From the NCBI RefSeq assembly GCF_938040115.1, contig NZ_CALHXD010000323.1:1-5519 (forward strand): 5,519 nucleotides of DNA, in the 5' to 3' direction. The DNA is from an uncultured Campylobacter sp. (GTDB taxonomy: Bacteria; Campylobacterota; Campylobacteria; Campylobacterales; Campylobacteraceae). The position numbers and the translations under genes are program-made. Below the pieces are notes generated by a model. The model did no database searches. It was given only the letters and a program-made list of their open reading frames with translations, and was not told the origin of the DNA. Below, piece after piece: positions 1 through 5,519 of this stretch; position 1 is the first letter of the stretch, and each line of letters starts with the position of its first letter.

Positions 1-1
1 A

Positions 2-2638
2 AATTTAGACCAAAGCGAGATATCGCACCTGATAGATAACGAGATAAAAAAGCGGCTGCTAGCGATCCCCGGCGTGCAACAAGTAAAGCGCCTAGGCGGC
101 GTTACGCGCGAGATTAGGGTGCTTTTAGACCCCGCCGCGCTTAGCTCGCTAAAAATAGACGCTGCTCATATCAGCAAGCAGCTCGCACAAAATAACGCCG
201 ATTTGCCCGCTGGTAGAACGGTTTTAGACGGTGCTGAAAACAGCCTGCGCGTAACGGGCGGCGCAAGGAGCGCCGAGAAGCTAGCCGACACTCCTATCTG
301 GTTAGACGGCGGCCGAAACGTCCGTCTGGGCGACATCGCTCGCGTTGAGGACTCGCACGCTGAGCCTAGAGCGCGCTCGAGGATGGATGGGCTGGAGACG
401 GTCGGTTTTAGCGTATCGCGCTCAAAAGGCGCCAGCGACACGGTCGTGATGCAAAAGGTCGAGGAGGAGCTGGTTAAATTTACGGCAGAACGCGCAGACG
501 TGAAGATAGATCAGATCTACACCTCGGCAAACGAAACCAAGCAAAGCTATATCCAAACGATCTGGATGCTAGCCGAGGGTGCGATACTAACGGTGCTTGT
601 GGTATTTATTTTCTTGCGAGACGCGCGAGCGACGCTAGTGGCGGCTATATCGCTACCGCTTTCGATTCTACCGACGTTTGCGGCGCTTTATCTGCTGGAC
701 TACACGCTAAACGGTATCACGCTACTGGCTCTCATGCTAGTTATCGGCATACTCGTAGACGACGCGATCGTGGAGATAGAAAATATCAAAAAGCACCTAG
801 CCCTAGGCAAACGCCCCTATCAGGCCGCCATCGACGCGGCTGATGATATCGGCTTTGCAGTGGTTGCCATTACGCTAACGATAGTGGCGATATTTTTGCC
901 AGTTAGCTTTATCGGCGGAGGCATCGGGCAGTATTTTAGGCAGTTTGGCATCACGGTTGCGGCGGCGGTTTTGGCTTCGCTTTTAGTCGCGCGCTTAGCC
1001 ACTCCGCTACTAGCGGCCTATATCCTAAAGCCCGAGGCCAAAGAGGAGCGCGAAGCGGGCAAACTAAAGGCCGCCTATCTAAATTTGCTAACTTTCACGC
1101 TAGATCACCGCAAATTTACGCTCTTTTTCGGCTTTTTGCTACTGCTTGGCTCGTTTGCGCTAATTCCGCTTTTACCGACGGGATTTTTGCCTCAAAGCGA
1201 CGTCGGCAGAAGCAGCGTAAATATCACGCTAGCTCCGGGTTCTACGCTAGATCAGACCGACGAGAGGCTGATAAATTTAACTCGCGTCATCAAAGAAAAC
1301 CCTGCCGTTCGGTCGGTTTTTGCGATAGCCGGAGGCGGCGGCGAAACGCACAAGGGCGAGCTGCTAATCACGCTAAAACCGCACAAGCAGCGCGACGTTA
1401 CGCAAAAGCGGTTTGAAGACGAGCTGCGGGCGGAGCTGGCTAAATTTAGCGATATGAGATTTGCCTTCGCTAACGACATGGCCGCGCGCGATATCTCGGT
1501 AATCCTAGCAGGCGACGACGCGAACGCGCTCTCTAAAACCGCCGCGCTGATAAAATCTCAAATGAGCGGAGTTGCGGGCGTAAAAAACGCTCAAGTAAAC
1601 GAACCGCTGCAAAAGCCGGAAATCCGCATAAATTTAATCAAAAAAGAGGCCGCAAGGCTGGGCGTGAGCCATCAGACTGTTGGCGAAGCTTTGCGTATCG
1701 CTACCGTAGGCGACACGGACGCGGCGTCGGCAAAATTTGACCTGCCGGACCGTCAAGTACCTATCCGCGTTAGCCTAGAGGAGAGCGCTAGAAACGATCT
1801 TGAAGTTTTGCGTAAAATTTACGTCCAAAGCGCGACAGGGACGGCCGTGCCGCTCTCAAGCGTGGCAGAAGTTTCGTATTCGCAGGGCGCTGCTAGCATA
1901 GAGAGGTTTGATAAACGTCGTAAGATCGCTGTCGAGGCCGATTTGCAACCCGGATTTACCATAGGCGAAGTTTTGGGGCAAATTTATGCCTTACCCGCGA
2001 TGCAAAATTTGCCGAAAGGCATCTCCTCGCCCGAGTACGGCGATAGTGAGTATATGAGCGAGATGTTTGAGCAGTTTAGTATCGCGCTTGGCTTTGGAGT
2101 AACGATGTTTTTGCTGGTTTTGATCGTACTTTTTCGCGATTTTTTGCAGCCTGCGACGATATTTATTGCGCTTCCACTCTCTATCGGCGGGGCGGCCGGA
2201 GGTCTGCTACTTTACGGCGGGGCGCTTGATCTATCCGCCGTCATCGGCATCTTAATGCTCATGGCTATCGTGGGTAAAAACTCTATCTTGCTCGTTGATT
2301 TCGTCATCGAAAAGTGCCTGCGCGGAAGCGACGTCAGGCAGGCTTTGCTAAGCTCTGGCGCTGAGCGTGCGCGACCTATCGTTATGACTACGATAGCTAT
2401 GATCGCCGGCATGGCGCCTGCGGTGTTTGCTAGCGGCTCTGGCGCGGAGTTTCGCGCGACGATGTCGGTAGCCGTGATTTGCGGACTGGCCGTTTCTACG
2501 CTGCTTAGCCTCGTTTTCGTGCCGACGGTTTATTCTATCGTTGATGACGTGAAAAACTTCCTTGGCAGGCGGCTTTCTAAGCTCACGTCCGTAACCGAGC
2601 AAGATAAGCAAAATGCGGCAGGATGGGAAGCTCGTTAA
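2..2638 (+). CDS. RND (HAE1-type) multidrug efflux transporter, inner-membrane subunit, N-terminus cut by window edge
   Basis: Proton-driven inner-membrane pump of the AcrB/CmeB/CmeF type, which works with a periplasmic adaptor and an outer-membrane channel to expel drugs. The frame is open from base 2, so the GTG at 74 is internal; 878 residues are visible. Counting from base 2, membrane segments lie near residues 186-206, 210-233, 236-262 (TM2-4), 282-343 (TM5-6), 372-393 (TM7), 693-770 (TM8-10) and 789-848 (TM11-12), with the second large periplasmic domain between TM7 and TM8. The proton-relay pair Asp253-Asp254 (GILVDDAIVEIEN) matches AcrB D407/D408, and Lys759 (GKNSILLVDF) matches AcrB K940. 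Alignment at the Asp pair implies about 154 missing residues (TM1 and part of the porter domain), giving a normal RND length. It ends at a likely terminator, so it is probably the last gene of its operon. CmeF-like is possible, but the sequence alone does not separate it from other HAE1 pumps, so no symbol is given. Confidence 0.95.
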   Translation, partial: NLDQSEISHLIDNEIKKRLLAIPGVQQVKRLGGVTREIRVLLDPAALSSLKIDAAHISKQLAQNNADLPAGRTVLDGAENSLRVTGGARSAEKLADTPIWLDGGRNVRLGDIARVEDSHAEPRARSRMDGLETVGFSVSRSKGASDTVVMQKVEEELVKFTAERADVKIDQIYTSANETKQSYIQTIWMLAEGAILTVLVVFIFLRDARATLVAAISLPLSILPTFAALYLLDYTLNGITLLALMLVIGILVDDAIVEIENIKKHLALGKRPYQAAIDAADDIGFAVVAITLTIVAIFLPVSFIGGGIGQYFRQFGITVAAAVLASLLVARLATPLLAAYILKPEAKEEREAGKLKAAYLNLLTFTLDHRKFTLFFGFLLLLGSFALIPLLPTGFLPQSDVGRSSVNITLAPGSTLDQTDERLINLTRVIKENPAVRSVFAIAGGGGETHKGELLITLKPHKQRDVTQKRFEDELRAELAKFSDMRFAFANDMAARDISVILAGDDANALSKTAALIKSQMSGVAGVKNAQVNEPLQKPEIRINLIKKEAARLGVSHQTVGEALRIATVGDTDAASAKFDLPDRQVPIRVSLEESARNDLEVLRKIYVQSATGTAVPLSSVAEVSYSQGAASIERFDKRRKIAVEADLQPGFTIGEVLGQIYALPAMQNLPKGISSPEYGDSEYMSEMFEQFSIALGFGVTMFLLVLIVLFRDFLQPATIFIALPLSIGGAAGGLLLYGGALDLSAVIGILMLMAIVGKNSILLVDFVIEKCLRGSDVRQALLSSGAERARPIVMTTIAMIAGMAPAVFASGSGAEFRATMSVAVICGLAVSTLLSLVFVPTVYSIVDDVKNFLGRRLSKLTSVTEQDKQNAAGWEAR

Positions 2639-2642
2639 ATTT

Positions 2643-2666
2643 AGCGCGTAAATTTATCGCTTTTTT
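2643..2666 (+). terminator. Probable intrinsic terminator of the efflux pump gene
   Basis: Five bases after the pump stop codon, AGCG (2643-2646) pairs with CGCT (2658-2661). The AT-rich interior (TAAATTTA) can extend the stem with one bulge, and a run of six T follows at 2661-2666. The stem is short, so this is moderate evidence. A second small GC-only hairpin follows directly (CCGCG 2667-2671, loop CGG, CGCGG 2675-2679) and may reinforce it. Confidence 0.5.
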
Positions 2667-2690
2667 CCGCGCGGCGCGGTAGATTTTGAT

Positions 2691-2736
2691 TAAAGCCCGG
2701 GTTTATTCGGCGCGGATTAAATTTGAGCCGGGTTTT
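2691..2736. terminator. Possible bidirectional stem-loop in the convergent gap
   Basis: AAAGCCCGG (about 2692-2700) can pair with CCGGGTTTT (about 2728-2736) through nine pairs, one of them G-U, around a loop of roughly 27 bases. The A-rich left flank and T-rich right flank are built into the arms, so it could act in both directions between the convergent pump gene and the minus-strand gene. The long loop and short T run make this only a possible terminator. Confidence 0.3.
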
Positions 2737-2741
2737 ACGGC

Positions 2742-2759
2742 CGAATTTAGCTAAATTCG
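2742..2759. repeat. Perfect 18-bp palindrome in the convergent gap
   Basis: CGAATTTAGCTAAATTCG reads the same on both strands over all 18 bases. It sits between the convergent stop codons, 29 bases past the end of the minus-strand gene. No T run follows on either strand, so it is not a standard terminator. It could be a dimeric protein site, or a by-product of the general abundance of AAATTT/TTTAGC words in this genome. Confidence 0.6.
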
Positions 2760-2787
2760 CAAGCCAAAAAGCCTAAATTTACGCGGT

Positions 2788-3261
2788 TTAATAATACCCC
2801 AGGCACATCGTTTCGGTTAGCTTTATGCGCTTTTCAAGCGGCGCAGGCGAGAAAAACGAGCACTTTTCTATATAAATTCTGTAGTCGTAATCAAGTCCGA
2901 AATCGTCGTAAAATTTCTTTAAATTTATAAATTTTATCCCGCAAATTTCGCGTAGATCAAAAAGCGGATAGAGTTTGGAGCCGTTTTTGGCAACGAGGTG
3001 CGAGGGTGCTAGAGTCGTAAACGAGCAAAATGCCGACGTGAGCACGAGTCCGGCCAGATCGCTGCAGCGCGCGGCCGCCTCGCGAAATCGCGCAGGAATG
3101 CATTTTTTATGCAGAAAAACGATGCGCGAGTTTTCAAATTTAGCGCAGATCGCGCCGCTCCAAAACAGATACGCATTGCCCGAAATTTCGGCGTTTCGCG
3201 CAAATTCGCAGCCCAGAACGTAATCGTCTAAAAATTCGTTTGGCGCAAGGGTTATTTTCAT
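2788..3261 (-). CDS. Hypothetical cysteine-rich protein, 157 residues
   Basis: I do not recognise this protein. It has 157 residues, starts at ATG 3261 and ends with TAA at 2790-2788. There is no signal peptide and no clear membrane segment; the most hydrophobic stretch, around residues 69-81, is short. Eight cysteines are spread through it (18, 39, 54, 66, 79, 107, 134, 153) with no CxxC pair, so a classical zinc or iron-sulfur site is not evident. The C-terminal third is rich in Tyr, Phe and Lys (KKFYDDFGLDYDYRIYIEK). Evidence that it is real: it is the longest open frame here, it has its own TATAAT box and an AAAAAGG ribosome site about 10 bases before the ATG, and it sits between a divergent promoter region and a convergent terminator region. 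An 82-codon plus-strand frame overlaps it (2975-3223) but has no good ribosome site. It is probably a cytoplasmic, lineage-restricted protein; function unknown. Confidence 0.72.
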   Translation of the reverse strand: MKITLAPNEFLDDYVLGCEFARNAEISGNAYLFWSGAICAKFENSRIVFLHKKCIPARFREAAARCSDLAGLVLTSAFCSFTTLAPSHLVAKNGSKLYPLFDLREICGIKFINLKKFYDDFGLDYDYRIYIEKCSFFSPAPLEKRIKLTETMCLGYY

Positions 3262-3285
3262 ATTTTTCGTGCCTTTTTACGGGAA

Positions 3286-3291
3286 ATTATA
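3286..3291 (-). promoter_or_regulatory. -10 box of the minus-strand hypothetical gene
   Basis: On the minus strand, 3291-3286 reads TATAAT, an exact -10 match. The predicted start near 3279 leaves a leader of only about 18 bases, which holds the AAAAAGG ribosome site (3278-3272). No convincing -35 is seen, which is usual for Campylobacter promoters. Confidence 0.55.
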
Positions 3292-3298
3292 GCGAAAT

Positions 3299-3328
3299 TT
3301 GCTTTTTTGGCTGTAAATTAGGTAATAT
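3299..3328 (+). promoter_or_regulatory. Promoter of ridA-DUF945 transcript
   Basis: TAATAT at 3323-3328 is a plausible -10 box, with a weak -35-like TTGCTT at 3299-3304 (18-base spacer) and the T-rich stretch typical of epsilonproteobacterial promoters between them. The predicted start near 3335 gives a leader of about 20 bases. It overlaps the upstream part of the divergent promoter for the minus-strand gene. Confidence 0.5.
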
Positions 3329-3343
3329 TCGCCCAAATTTTAC

Positions 3344-3349
3344 AAAGGA
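3344..3349 (+). promoter_or_regulatory. Ribosome binding site of ridA
   Basis: AAAGGA ends five bases before the ATG at 3355. It fixes that codon as the start. Confidence 0.75.
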
Positions 3350-3354
3350 CGAAA

Positions 3355-3732
3355 ATGAAAAAGGTTATCTCTACAAAAGACGCTCCGCAAGCGATCGGAC
3401 CGTATTCGCAGGCGATCGAGGCAAACGGATTTTTGTTTATTTCAGGGCAGCTGGGCGTTACGCCTGACGGCAAATTTGCGGGCGAGGATGTGAGGGCTCA
3501 AGCCGAGCAATCGATGCTAAATTTAAAGGCGATTTTGGCGCAGGCGGGGCTTGGCTTTGAAAACGCGGTAAAAACGACGATTTTTCTAGCCGACATCGAG
3601 GATTTTACGGCGGTAAACGAAATCTATGCCAAATTTTTTAGCGAGCCGTATCCGGCTAGAAGTACGATAGCCGTTAAAACGCTGCCAAAAGGCGGCCTAG
3701 TCGAGATCGAGCTCATCGCGGCGACGAAGTAA
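3355..3732 (+). CDS. ridA: RidA family 2-iminobutanoate/2-iminopropanoate deaminase
   Basis: RidA (YjgF/YER057c/UK114 family) hydrolyses reactive enamine/imine intermediates such as 2-aminoacrylate, released by PLP-dependent serine/threonine dehydratases, to the 2-keto acid and ammonia, protecting PLP enzymes in the cytoplasm. The 125-residue length is normal (E. coli RidA has 128). Family hallmarks are present in order: APQAIGPYSQA (residues 10-20, Tyr17), LFISGQLG (27-34, Ser30), the KTTIFLADIEDF segment (73-84), and YPARSTIAVKTLPKGGLVEIE (99-119). Arg102 corresponds to the catalytic Arg105 of E. coli and Glu117 to its Glu120, so the active site looks intact. Family members are homotrimers with active sites between subunits. 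The gene has its own promoter and ribosome site and is followed 21 bases later by a DUF945 gene. Some family members have other substrates, so the activity is inferred from conserved residues. Confidence 0.95.
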   Translation: MKKVISTKDAPQAIGPYSQAIEANGFLFISGQLGVTPDGKFAGEDVRAQAEQSMLNLKAILAQAGLGFENAVKTTIFLADIEDFTAVNEIYAKFFSEPYPARSTIAVKTLPKGGLVEIELIAATK

Positions 3733-3743
3733 AATTTAAAATC

Positions 3744-3748
3744 AAGGA
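3744..3748 (+). promoter_or_regulatory. Ribosome binding site of the DUF945 gene
   Basis: AAGGA ends five bases before the ATG at 3754, within the 21-base gap after the ridA stop. With no promoter or terminator visible in that gap, this supports co-transcription with ridA. Confidence 0.7.
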
Positions 3749-3753
3749 AAAAA

Positions 3754-5136
3754 ATGAAAAAGATTATATTTGCGCTTGCAGTCGTTTTGATTGCGGTTTT
3801 TGGAGTCGCATTTTACGGCTCGTCTAAAGCCAAAGAGTCCTACGATAGGGGCGTGACGAGGCTAACTAGCGAGACTTTGAAGCTTGGATTTTTCAATATA
3901 AAAGCAAACGCGGTAGAAAACGACTACGACAAAGGCTTATTTAGTTCGCGCGCGGTGCTAAAACTCGAGCTCACCGACGGCAACGATCCGATCAAATTTG
4001 AAGCCAAAACGACGCTAAAACACGGATTTGCCGAGCTGTTTAGCGGCTTTAAGGCTCATAGCGACGTCAAAGCGCTAACGCCCGAAGCCGCGCTATATCT
4101 AAAGAAAATTTTCGGCACGGACGAGTTTTTAAGCGTCGACGCGCTGATAAAATTTGATAAAACCCGCGACGTGACGCTAAATTTGGCCGATATCAAAACA
4201 AATGAAGATGACTCTAGCTTTGTAATCTCAAAGCCTTTTGCAAAGGCGCAAATCAAAGAAAATAAGATAAAATCCCTAGAAATCGGCGTCGGTAAAATCG
4301 GCGGCGGCGATACGGACGGCGTGGATAAGGTCGATATAGAAAACGCTTCCGTGCTCATCGAGCTTAACGACTTCAAGGGCTTTGACGATCTCATCTCGTT
4401 TATAAACATACAAACCGCCTACGAAAATATAGCTAAAATCGGGGTGAAGGCCGATAAAATGAGCTTTAACAGCACTAAGGGTTATGATTTTCCAAAATCG
4501 GTCGGCATCACGGGTATGTCGTTTCTAGCACAGATAAAGCAAAATGCAGACGCAAATCTTCTCGATACGATTACCGACGCTAGTTTGGGCGCGCTTGACG
4601 TGGATGGCAAAAAGGTTCTTACGCAGCTAAATTTGAGCCTAAACGAGAAAAACGTAAATAAAGAAGCGATGGCGATGTACGTGAGCGATCCGCAAGAGGC
4701 GACCCTTTATAAGATTTTGATGAGTAAAAACTATGTGATGGAGGTTAAAAATTTTAGCTTTAAAAACCCAAACGGAAAGGAGCTTAAATTTAACGTCGTA
4801 GCCGATGCGTCGGGTCTTGGCGCGGAAAGCAAAACGCTGCATGACGACGTAGATATCCAAACAGCGCTAAAAGCGGTCAAATTTGACGGCGAGATAAAGG
4901 TGCAAGCCGCGTCTATAACAGAGTTTTTAAGCGCGTATAAGGGGCTGATGGCCGATAGTGACTTTAGTCAGATGATGGATGGTATCAAGCCTTTTGAAGA
5001 GCGCGTAAATTCGCTTTTTGCCAAAGATGGCGAGTATATGAGCGCGAAATTTAAGCACGACGTCGGCAGCGATGATCTGCTCGTAAACGATAAAATTTCG
5101 CTCAAAGAATTTATAATGAGCCTAATGGCAAACTGA
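3754..5136 (+). CDS. DUF945 family (YdgA-like) membrane-anchored protein
   Basis: A 460-residue protein resembling the DUF945/YdgA family of Gram-negative bacteria, whose biochemical function is not established. Residues 1-3 are Met-Lys-Lys, followed by one hydrophobic segment at about 4-21 (IIFALAVVLIAVFGVAFY). No lipobox cysteine follows, so it is probably an uncleaved anchor with the rest in the periplasm, although a cleaved signal peptide is possible. The segment NDYDKGLFSSRAVLKLEL (56-73) matches the typical early YdgA motif, a Tyr-x-x-Gly-Leu/Val-Phe-Ser-Ser turn leading into beta strands. The rest is alternating polar/hydrophobic sequence suggesting many beta strands, with no enzyme motif and no cysteines. 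Length is typical for the family. It follows ridA by 21 bases with its own ribosome site, and a terminator stem follows its stop. Family assignment is fairly secure; the role is unknown, and a functional link to RidA is not shown by the sequence. Confidence 0.85.
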   Translation: MKKIIFALAVVLIAVFGVAFYGSSKAKESYDRGVTRLTSETLKLGFFNIKANAVENDYDKGLFSSRAVLKLELTDGNDPIKFEAKTTLKHGFAELFSGFKAHSDVKALTPEAALYLKKIFGTDEFLSVDALIKFDKTRDVTLNLADIKTNEDDSSFVISKPFAKAQIKENKIKSLEIGVGKIGGGDTDGVDKVDIENASVLIELNDFKGFDDLISFINIQTAYENIAKIGVKADKMSFNSTKGYDFPKSVGITGMSFLAQIKQNADANLLDTITDASLGALDVDGKKVLTQLNLSLNEKNVNKEAMAMYVSDPQEATLYKILMSKNYVMEVKNFSFKNPNGKELKFNVVADASGLGAESKTLHDDVDIQTALKAVKFDGEIKVQAASITEFLSAYKGLMADSDFSQMMDGIKPFEERVNSLFAKDGEYMSAKFKHDVGSDDLLVNDKISLKEFIMSLMAN

Positions 5137-5151
5137 TTTCGTTTTATTTTT

Positions 5152-5205
5152 AGCGGACGATAGCGCTAAATTTACTGATTCGTCCGCTGAATGAATTTTG
5201 TTTTT
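5152..5205 (+). terminator. Intrinsic terminator of the ridA-DUF945 unit
   Basis: AGCGGACGA (5152-5160) and TCGTCCGCT (5180-5188) form a perfect 9-bp stem around a 19-base loop, starting 15 bases after the stop codon. A T-rich tail (ATTTTGTTTTT, about 5195-5205) follows after a short spacer. The stem is strong. The loop is long and the T tract is offset by several bases, so efficiency is uncertain. Confidence 0.6.
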
Positions 5206-5304
5206 GCCTATATATTAAGGTAAATTTCTGCAAAATAAAATTTGATAGAACCACCAACAAAAAATCTCTAAAATTTTTTACACCCCTCCTTTCCTTCAGC
5301 TTCT

Positions 5305-5327
5305 TTTAAGCATATTGCTTGTATAAT
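5305..5327 (+). promoter_or_regulatory. Strong rightward promoter, Campylobacter sigma-70 style
   Basis: An exact TATAAT lies at 5322-5327, preceded by TTGCTTG (5315-5321), which resembles the T-rich -16 element ending in TG/TTG, and by TTTAAG at 5305-5310, matching the start of the TTTAAGT -35-region element described for C. jejuni promoters. The predicted start is near 5334. No open reading frame follows on this strand, so the product should be a non-coding leader running to the window edge. Confidence 0.6.
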
Positions 5328-5448
5328 TCCAGCTCACGAATTGAGAAACCACCTTTAACTTTCACGTTAATAAAGCCTTTTCTTTTAATATCGTAAGTTT
5401 TAATTTTGAGTTAAATAAACCATTCTCTGATTTTTGAGAATCTCAAAT

Positions 5449-5476
5449 TTGACTTTTAAATTATGTTTTTTAATTT
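5449..5476 (+). promoter_or_regulatory. Possible second (tandem) rightward promoter
   Basis: TTGACT at 5449-5454 is a good -35 match. Sixteen bases further is TAATTT (5471-5476), a weak -10. Tandem promoters before rRNA genes are common, but the weak -10 and its overlap with a hairpin keep this uncertain. Confidence 0.25.
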
Positions 5477-5498
5477 AACACTGTTAAACTAATTAGTC

Positions 5499-5519
5499 AA
5501 TCTTTGAAATCTAAACAAG
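5499..5519 (+). promoter_or_regulatory. boxA-like antitermination element
   Basis: TCTTTGAAA at 5501-5509 resembles the boxA core found in leaders of many bacterial rRNA operons (TGCTCTTTGAAAA-like variants), where NusB/NusE bind the transcript. It follows the hairpin at 5474-5488 and runs into the window edge. Short A/T-rich matches arise by chance, so the call rests mainly on its position downstream of a strong promoter with no coding frame. Confidence 0.4.

Larger units (their letters stand above)
5137..5519. other. Gene-free AT-rich region, possibly an rRNA operon promoter and leader
   Basis: No credible protein or tRNA gene lies in these 383 bases. The first 70 hold the terminator of the upstream unit. 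From about 5190 the sequence becomes clearly more AT-rich than the rest of the window and contains a rightward promoter (5305-5327), a weaker second promoter candidate (5449-5476), three short hairpins (5422-5447 and 5474-5488) and a boxA-like TCTTTGAAA near the end. This arrangement of promoter, structured non-coding leader and antitermination-type box is what one expects before a 16S rRNA gene. The rRNA itself is not in the window, so the identification is an inference. Confidence 0.5.

Noticed and set aside
74..76. GTG at 74 as the start of the efflux pump
   Set aside because: The same frame is open back to base 2 and encodes typical RND porter-domain sequence (IDNEIKKRLLAIPGVQQV), and the first transmembrane segment would be missing. 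The gene simply begins outside the window.
2975..3223. 82-codon plus-strand open frame opposite the minus-strand hypothetical gene
   Set aside because: It has no ribosome site. It lies inside a longer minus-strand frame that has its own promoter and start, and its composition looks like a reverse-strand shadow.
3240..3467. 75-codon plus-strand frame crossing the start of ridA in another frame
   Set aside because: It overlaps the promoter and the first third of a well-supported ridA gene and has no ribosome site.
5191..5223. 10-codon plus-strand frame starting with ATG just after the terminator stem
   Set aside because: It is very short, has no ribosome site, and sits in the T-rich tail of the terminator.
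5283..5295. Strong Shine-Dalgarno-like AAGGAGGGG on the minus strand (and a superficial resemblance of the plus strand to the 3' end of 16S rRNA)
   Set aside because: No start codon with an open frame follows on the minus strand, and the flanking bases do not match the 16S 3' end, so it is treated as chance.
5137..5519. tRNA gene, CRISPR array or insertion-sequence end in the AT-rich right flank
   Set aside because: No GTTCGAATC-like T-loop or cloverleaf, no regularly spaced direct repeats, and no terminal inverted repeats with a transposase frame were found.

Overview
The window looks like chromosomal DNA from a relatively GC-rich Campylobacter or close relative (of the C. showae / C. rectus / C. 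curvus kind). The grounds are the mixed codon use, the very frequent AAATTT words on both strands, short A-rich leaders with AAGGA-type ribosome sites, and a promoter near the right end that resembles the published Campylobacter sigma-70 pattern. This is an inference from style, not from a database match.

Layout, left to right. (1) Positions 2-2638, + strand: the C-terminal five-sixths of an inner-membrane RND (HAE1-type) drug efflux transporter. About 150 N-terminal residues lie outside the window. (2) 2639-2787: a convergent intergenic gap rich in inverted repeats, with a likely terminator for the pump. (3) 2788-3261, - strand: a 157-residue, cysteine-rich protein I do not recognise. (4) 3262-3354: a compact divergent promoter region. 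(5) 3355-3732, + strand: a complete RidA-type enamine/imine deaminase with its catalytic arginine in place. (6) 3754-5136, + strand: a membrane-anchored DUF945 (YdgA-like) protein 21 bases behind ridA, probably in the same transcript, followed by a perfect 9-bp terminator stem. (7) 5137-5519: about 380 bases without a gene, strongly AT-rich from about 5190. It carries a good rightward promoter, several short hairpins and a boxA-like element at the very edge. My best reading is the promoter and leader of a ribosomal RNA operon starting just outside the window, but no rRNA sequence is present to prove it.

The efflux pump is probably the last gene of an operon (outer-membrane channel and adaptor genes expected upstream). 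The ridA-DUF945 pair is a separate transcription unit. Nothing here forms an obvious novel multi-gene system. The parts that repay a second look are the unrecognised cysteine-rich protein, the divergent promoter, and the structured AT-rich leader at the right edge.
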